DNA from: an uncultured Alphaproteobacteria bacterium
GTDB lineage: Bacteria > Pseudomonadota > Alphaproteobacteria > Rhizobiales > Ancalomicrobiaceae
Assembly: GCA_937892955.1 (NCBI GenBank)
Contig: CALBKH010000091.1
Location: 1-20,303, forward strand
Length of the DNA: 20,303 nt
Reading direction: 5' to 3'
Shown: piece by piece, positions 16,486-20,303 of the stretch
Position numbering within the stretch: the stretch's first letter is position 1
Layout: each line of letters begins with the position of its first letter
Made by a program: the position numbers and the translations under genes
The notes under the pieces: model-generated
The model's database searches: none
Seen by the model: only the letters and a program-made list of their open reading frames with translations
What the model was told of the DNA's origin: nothing

Positions 16486-16956
16486 ATGAAACTCGCGACT
16501 TCCGCTCTCGCCGCCACCGCCGCCTTCGTCGTCCCGACGATGGCCGAGGCGAAACAGATCACCTTCGAGACCACCCTCAAGGCCTACGGCGGCAACGGCG
16601 CCTACGCCGTCATCTGGATCTCCGACGCCGCCGGCAAGTACAAGGGCACGCTGTGGATGGCCGGCGATCGCGCCAAGTACTGGCGCCATCTCTCCGACTG
16701 GCAGCGCGCCTCCGGCGGTCGGGCGACGGAGGTCGACGGCATCACCGGCGCCTCCATCGGCTCCGGCAGGACGCTGAAGATCACCCTCGATCTCGCCGAC
16801 GCCCTGATCGACGCCGGCTACGTCGTCCATGTCGACACCTCGGTCGAGAACGGCCGCGACTTCCCCTCCGAGGTGGTCGCGCCGCTCTCCTCCGACCAGA
16901 ACGGCAAGCCGGTCGCCGGCAAGGGCTACGTCAAGACCTTCAAGGTCTCGTTCTGA
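16486..16956 (+). CDS. Exported DUF2271 protein with a flavinylation-like motif
   Basis: This is a 156-residue protein with a signal peptide (residues 1-22, ending AEA) and a DUF2271 domain over most of the rest. Residues 84-90 read DGITGAS, close to the Dxx[ST]GA[TS] motif whose last residue receives FMN from ApbE in FMN-binding and NqrC/RnfG-like proteins. Here the acceptor would be Ser90 rather than the commoner Thr. DUF2271 proteins recur beside ApbE and PepSY reductases in surveys of extracytosolic flavoproteins (family knowledge). Likely role: a periplasmic covalent flavoprotein receiving electrons from the membrane reductase encoded next. The ATG at 16486 is preceded by a weak purine-rich stretch only. 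It begins 35 bp after the Asp-rich gene. Confidence 0.83.
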   Translation: MKLATSALAATAAFVVPTMAEAKQITFETTLKAYGGNGAYAVIWISDAAGKYKGTLWMAGDRAKYWRHLSDWQRASGGRATEVDGITGASIGSGRTLKITLDLADALIDAGYVVHVDTSVENGRDFPSEVVAPLSSDQNGKPVAGKGYVKTFKVSF

Positions 16957-16972
16957 CATGGAGGGTCTCGTC

Positions 16973-19162
16973 ATGTTGCGCCGTCTCCATTCCGTCCTCG
17001 GCCTCGCCCTCGGCTTCGTCCTCGTCGTCACCGCGCTGACCGGCGTGGCCTTGTCGGTGGTGCCGATCGTCGACCGTTTCACGAGCCCGACCATCGACCG
17101 CGGCATCTCGGTCGCCGCGCTCGCGCAAGCCGTGGCGGCGCGCCACGAGACCCTCTCCACCCTGAAGGTGCGGGCGAGCGGCATCGTCACCGCCGCCTAC
17201 ACCGACGGTGAGACCAACGGCATCGAGCGGATCGATCCGGCGACCGGCGCCGGCCTCGGTCCCTTCGAGGTCTCGCCGACCGTGCGCTTCATCACCGATC
17301 TCCATCGCGCCTTCGGCCTCGGGTCGGACGGCCGTCTCGTCGCGGCCCTGAGCGCGGCGGCGATGCTGGTGCTGTCGCTCACCGGCCTCGTCCTCCTCGC
17401 GCGCCGCCTCGGCGGCGCGCGGGCGCTCCTCCGCCCGATTCGCGGTTCGACCGCCGAGCGTCTGCACGGCGACCTCGCCCGCCTCGCCACCCTCGGCCTC
17501 GTCCTCTCTTCGCTCACCGGCCTGTGGATGTCGGCCTCGACCTTCGATCTCCTGCCCGAGCGCGCCGAGGCCCCGTCCATCGCCGCCGCCGACGGTGCGC
17601 CGCTGCCGCTCGGTCGCGTCGAGGCGTTGGCTCGCGTCGACGTCGCCGACCTGCGGGAACTGACCCTCGCCGACCCGACCGTTCCCGGCGATGTCTTCCG
17701 GCTCGTCACCCGTTCGGGTGAGGCGGTGGTCGATCCGACGACCGGCCGCACCCTGGCCTTCGCGCCGGCGACGGTTCTCGATCGCCTCGACGATCTGGTC
17801 CGCGTCCTCCACACCGGCCGCGGCGTCTGGGCGCTCGCCCTCCTCCTCGGCCTCGCCGCCGCGACGACGCCGATCTTCGCCGGCTCCGGCCTCGTGATGT
17901 GGCGCCGCCGCCGGGCGAACCGCGCCGCGGCCTTCGCCTCCGCGCCCGTCGAGACCGCCGACACGGTGATCCTCGTCGGCTCCGACGGCGGCTCGACCCG
18001 CGGCTTCGCCACGACGCTCGCCGTCGCCCTCGAGCGTCACGGCCATCGCGTCCATCTCGCCGAGATGAACGACCTCGCCGAAGCGCACACCCGCGCCGAG
18101 CGCCTGCTGATCCTCGCCGCCACCTGGGGCGACGGATCGGCGCCGGCCTCGGCCCGGCACTTCCTCGATCGCCTGGCCGGGATCGAGGGGCGCACGTCGG
18201 TCGCCGTCCTCGGCTTCGGCGACCGCACCTTCCCCGACTTCTGCGGCTACGGTCGCGCCGTCGCCGAGGCGCTCGACGCCAAGGGTTTCCCGCGCCTCCT
18301 CGGCTTCAAGCGCATCGACCGTCGATCGGCGCAGGAATTCGCCCAGTGGGGCCAAGACCTCGGCGCGGCCCTCGGCCACGATCTGGTGCTCGAGCATGTC
18401 GCCGAGCGGCCGGCGACGACGGCGCTCGAACTGGTCGAGCGCGAGGACTACGGCGCCGCGGTCGGCGCGCCGGTGGCGATCCTGCGCTTCGCCGCGCCGC
18501 TCGACCGGCGCACCCTGCGTCGCGGCCGCCTGCCCGCCTTCGAGGCCGGCGATCTCCTCGGCGTCGTGCCGCCGGGCGAAGCCATGCCGCGCTTCTATTC
18601 GCTCGCCTCCTCGGCCGCCGACGGCGTCGTCGAGATCTGCGTCCGCCTGATGCCGGGCGGCGTCTGCTCGACGCTCCTCCACGGGCTGCGCCCCGGCGAC
18701 GCCGTCGACGCCTTCGTCCGCACCAATCCGAGCTTCCGTCCGGCGGAAGGGGCCCCGTCGCTGATCCTGATCGGCGCCGGGGCCGGCATCGGCCCGCTCG
18801 CCGGCTTCGTCCGGGCGAACGATCGCGCCCGCCCGGTCCACCTCTATTGGGGCGGCCGCAGCCCGGCTTCCGACTTCCTCTACGAGCACGAACTCGCCCG
18901 CGCCCTCGCCGAACGGCGGCTGACCTCGCTCACCACCGCCTTCTCGCGCGACACCCACGCCGGCGCCTATGTTCAGGATCGCATCGCCGCCGACGCCCAC
19001 CGCCTGCGCGAACTCGTCCACGCCGGCGCCCAGATCCTGGTCTGCGGCAGCCGCGACATGGCCCATGCCGTCACCCGGACGATGGAGACCATCCTCCATC
19101 CGCTCGGCACCGACGTCGCCACCTTGCGCGCCGGAGGTCGCTATGTCGAAGACGTCTATTGA
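16973..19162 (+). CDS. PepSY-membrane / flavodoxin / ferredoxin-NADP reductase fusion
   Basis: This 729-residue inner-membrane reductase has three parts. Residues 1-310 form a PepSY-associated membrane domain with helices near 7-33, 121-143, 166-188 and 281-310 and His6, His111, His165 and His280 at membrane edges, possible haem ligands. Residues 330-470 are flavodoxin-like (VILVGSDGGSTRGFA, AATWGDGSAP, GFGDRTFPDFCGYG), binding FMN. Residues 480-729 form a sulfite-reductase-alpha-like module with the FAD motif RFYSLAS (540-546), GGVCSTLL, the nucleotide motif GAGAGIGPLAGF (601-612) and VCGSRDMA; it ends in Tyr. Likely path: NAD(P)H to FAD to FMN to membrane haem to periplasm. The ATG at 16973 has GGAGGG 7 nt upstream; an ATG at 16958 contains that site and is less likely. 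It overlaps apbE by 20 bp. Confidence 0.9.
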   Translation: MLRRLHSVLGLALGFVLVVTALTGVALSVVPIVDRFTSPTIDRGISVAALAQAVAARHETLSTLKVRASGIVTAAYTDGETNGIERIDPATGAGLGPFEVSPTVRFITDLHRAFGLGSDGRLVAALSAAAMLVLSLTGLVLLARRLGGARALLRPIRGSTAERLHGDLARLATLGLVLSSLTGLWMSASTFDLLPERAEAPSIAAADGAPLPLGRVEALARVDVADLRELTLADPTVPGDVFRLVTRSGEAVVDPTTGRTLAFAPATVLDRLDDLVRVLHTGRGVWALALLLGLAAATTPIFAGSGLVMWRRRRANRAAAFASAPVETADTVILVGSDGGSTRGFATTLAVALERHGHRVHLAEMNDLAEAHTRAERLLILAATWGDGSAPASARHFLDRLAGIEGRTSVAVLGFGDRTFPDFCGYGRAVAEALDAKGFPRLLGFKRIDRRSAQEFAQWGQDLGAALGHDLVLEHVAERPATTALELVEREDYGAAVGAPVAILRFAAPLDRRTLRRGRLPAFEAGDLLGVVPPGEAMPRFYSLASSAADGVVEICVRLMPGGVCSTLLHGLRPGDAVDAFVRTNPSFRPAEGAPSLILIGAGAGIGPLAGFVRANDRARPVHLYWGGRSPASDFLYEHELARALAERRLTSLTTAFSRDTHAGAYVQDRIAADAHRLRELVHAGAQILVCGSRDMAHAVTRTMETILHPLGTDVATLRAGGRYVEDVY

Positions 19163-20096
19163 GGCGCGCCCGGCCGCAGCGGATCTCGTCCGCCGCGCCC
19201 TGAACGGTCCGGCGATGGGCTCGCGCTGGTCGGCGATCGTCCACGTCGTACCCGACTTCGACACCGCGGCGCTGGCGACCGCGCTCGCCGCGGCGGTCGA
19301 GGAGGTCGAGGCCGAGATGTCGACCTGGCGTCCGACCTCCGATCTCGAGCGGCTGAACCGCGCGCCGATCGGCGAATGGACATCGATTCCCGCCGGGCTC
19401 TTCACCGTCCTCGAGGCATCGCTCGCCATCGGCAGATTGTCCGAGGGGGCCTTCGACATCGGCGTCGGTGATCTGGTGCGCGCCTACGGCTTCGGCGGCG
19501 GCGCGCGGCGGCCCGACCCGGCCGGGATCGCCGCCGCCGCCGACCGGTCGCGCTTCGAGCCGCCGAAGACGCTCGAACTCGATCCGATCGCCCGTCGGGC
19601 CCGCCGCCTCGCGCCGCTCACGCTCGACCTCTCCGGCATCGCCAAGGGCCATGGCGTCGATCGCATGGCCGAGGTCGCGGCCGCCCATGGCGTCTCGTCC
19701 TTCCTCGTCGGCATCGACGGCGAGTTGCGGGCGAAGGGGTTGAAGCCCGACGGCCGCACCTGGGTGGTCGGCCAGGAGCGTCCCGACCGCGCCGCCCGAT
19801 CGCTCGCCGGGGTGATCGAACTGACCGACGCGGCGGTCGCCACCTCGGGCGACTACCGCCACGTCCACGAGATCGACGGGCGGAGGCATTCCCACACCAT
19901 GGACCCGCGCAGCGGCACGCCGCTCGCCGGCGATCTCGCCCAGGTCACGGTGGTGGCCGAGAGCTGCATGGTCGCCGACGCCTGGGCGACGGCGCTGATG
20001 GTGACCGGCGCGAAGGACGGTTTCGCCCTGGCGCAACGTCTGGGTCTGGCGGCGATCCTCGTCGGCGTCGACGGCACCACCCGCGCGACGCTGTGA
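19143..20096 (+). CDS. apbE: FAD:protein FMN transferase (ApbE family)
   Basis: This 317-residue enzyme transfers FMN from FAD to Ser/Thr of target proteins in a Mg-dependent reaction. ApbE motifs in order are NGPAMGSRWS (21-30), EMSTWRPTSDLERLN (58-72), FDIGVGDLVRAYGFG (104-118), LDLSGIAKGHGVDRM (161-175), VGIDGELRAKG (189-199), SGDYRHVHEIDGRRHSHTMD (235-254) with RSGTPL following, and VVAESCMVADAWATAL (270-285), whose Asp279 fits the Mg site. Unusually, no signal peptide or lipobox is visible; the ApbE core starts about 20 residues from the Met. GGAGG sits 5 nt before the ATG, which lies inside the end of the reductase gene. The obvious substrate is the DUF2271 protein two genes upstream. 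Confidence 0.93.
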   Translation: MSKTSIEARPAAADLVRRALNGPAMGSRWSAIVHVVPDFDTAALATALAAAVEEVEAEMSTWRPTSDLERLNRAPIGEWTSIPAGLFTVLEASLAIGRLSEGAFDIGVGDLVRAYGFGGGARRPDPAGIAAAADRSRFEPPKTLELDPIARRARRLAPLTLDLSGIAKGHGVDRMAEVAAAHGVSSFLVGIDGELRAKGLKPDGRTWVVGQERPDRAARSLAGVIELTDAAVATSGDYRHVHEIDGRRHSHTMDPRSGTPLAGDLAQVTVVAESCMVADAWATALMVTGAKDGFALAQRLGLAAILVGVDGTTRATL

Positions 20097-20143
20097 ACTC
20101 GTACCGAAGTCCGAAGGTGCCGACGCACCCGGCCTTTGAAGAC

Positions 20144-20186
20144 ATGCGAATTTCTCATCTGCATCAGAGGCATGAGAAATTCGCAT
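20144..20186. repeat. Inverted repeat 1 after apbE
   Basis: Positions 20144-20158 and 20172-20186 are perfect reverse complements (15 bp; arm ATGCGAATTTCTCAT), with a 13-nt loop. The stem is A+T-rich compared with the surroundings. It lies 47 nt after the apbE stop. It may act as a terminator or 3' hairpin, but no T-run follows. Confidence 0.7.
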
Positions 20187-20191
20187 CAAGA

Positions 20192-20224
20192 ATACCATCG
20201 GTCGTTTCCAATGGCCGATGGTAT
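20192..20224. repeat. Inverted repeat 2 after apbE
   Basis: ATACCATCGG (20192-20201) and CCGATGGTAT (20215-20224) are perfect 10-bp arms around a 13-nt loop, beginning five nt after the first inverted repeat. The right arm runs into a TATAAT (20222-20227) that could serve as a -10 element for a gene beyond the window, though no matching -35 is evident. Confidence 0.65.
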
Positions 20225-20227
20225 AAT

Positions 20228-20251
20228 GAGACCTGTGCGCGGATAGGTCTC
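20228..20251. repeat. Inverted repeat 3 after apbE
   Basis: GAGACCT (20228-20234) and AGGTCTC (20245-20251) are perfect 7-bp arms around a 10-nt loop, starting three nt after the second repeat. A further short one, TGATT/AATCA, spans 20270-20284. Confidence 0.55.
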
Positions 20252-20303
20252 GACGACCGTCTGCTGACGTGATTCACTCAATCAACACAATGGATTGGGG
20301 TGT

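Noticed and set aside
16940..19459. 839-codon minus-strand open frame opposite the reductase gene
   Set aside because: Glu/Gly/Arg-rich low-information reading. The plus strand encodes a clear four-helix/flavodoxin/reductase protein.
20222..20227. TATAAT as a stand-alone promoter
   Set aside because: It lies in the arm of an inverted repeat and has no recognisable -35 at 16-18 nt upstream.
20290..20303. ATG near the right edge as the start of a new gene
   Set aside because: No ribosome-binding site upstream and too few codons to judge.
1..20303. CRISPR array, tRNA/rRNA genes or insertion sequences
   Set aside because: No regularly spaced direct repeats, no cloverleaf or rRNA signatures and no transposase frame were seen. 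Inverted repeats at the right end are not flanked by a transposase within the window.

Overview
The window is about 70% G+C with dense, same-strand gene blocks. Gene content (TamA/TamB, OtsB/OtsA, a TctE/QseC-like two-component pair, ApbE) points to an alphaproteobacterium, most likely of the Hyphomicrobiales. That placement is an inference from composition and family resemblance, not from a marker gene.

Left block, minus strand (1-8916): the first codons of a gene leaving the window (1-29), then, in transcription order, otsB and otsA (trehalose synthesis, 4-nt overlap with a TTG start for otsA), a 251-bp gap, and tamA and tamB (outer-membrane translocation/assembly, 1-nt overlap). A good sigma-70-like promoter (TTGACA, 17 nt, TATACG) lies in an A+T-rich island before otsB.

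Sulfur block, minus strand (9240-12218): a small exported c-type cytochrome, a YeeE/YedE-family sulfur-compound transporter and an exported protein with three rhodanese domains, closed by an 18-bp perfect stem-loop. Together they look like an uptake and periplasmic handling unit for thiosulfate, persulfide or another sulfane-sulfur species.

Middle (12814-13819): a divergent ZIP-like transporter on the plus strand ends 19 bp from a convergent small exported PepSY-type protein with a His/Asp-rich tail.

Right block, plus strand (13957-20096): an OmpR-type response regulator and histidine kinase, then a second set of genes: an exported protein with twelve Asp in a row, an exported DUF2271 protein carrying a flavinylation-like motif (DGITGAS), a PepSY-membrane/flavodoxin/ferredoxin-reductase fusion, and ApbE, the flavin transferase. 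The natural reading is a chain from cytosolic NAD(P)H through FAD, FMN and membrane haem to a periplasmic covalent flavin on the DUF2271 protein. Related TGA-containing elements with 11-bp spacing lie before the regulator gene and before the Asp-rich gene, which suggests that the two-component system controls itself, the divergent PepSY gene and the redox genes. This block is the best candidate for an under-described system.

The last 160 bp hold at least three consecutive inverted repeats and a drop in G+C, so the DNA character changes after apbE. No tRNA, rRNA, CRISPR array or transposase gene was seen.
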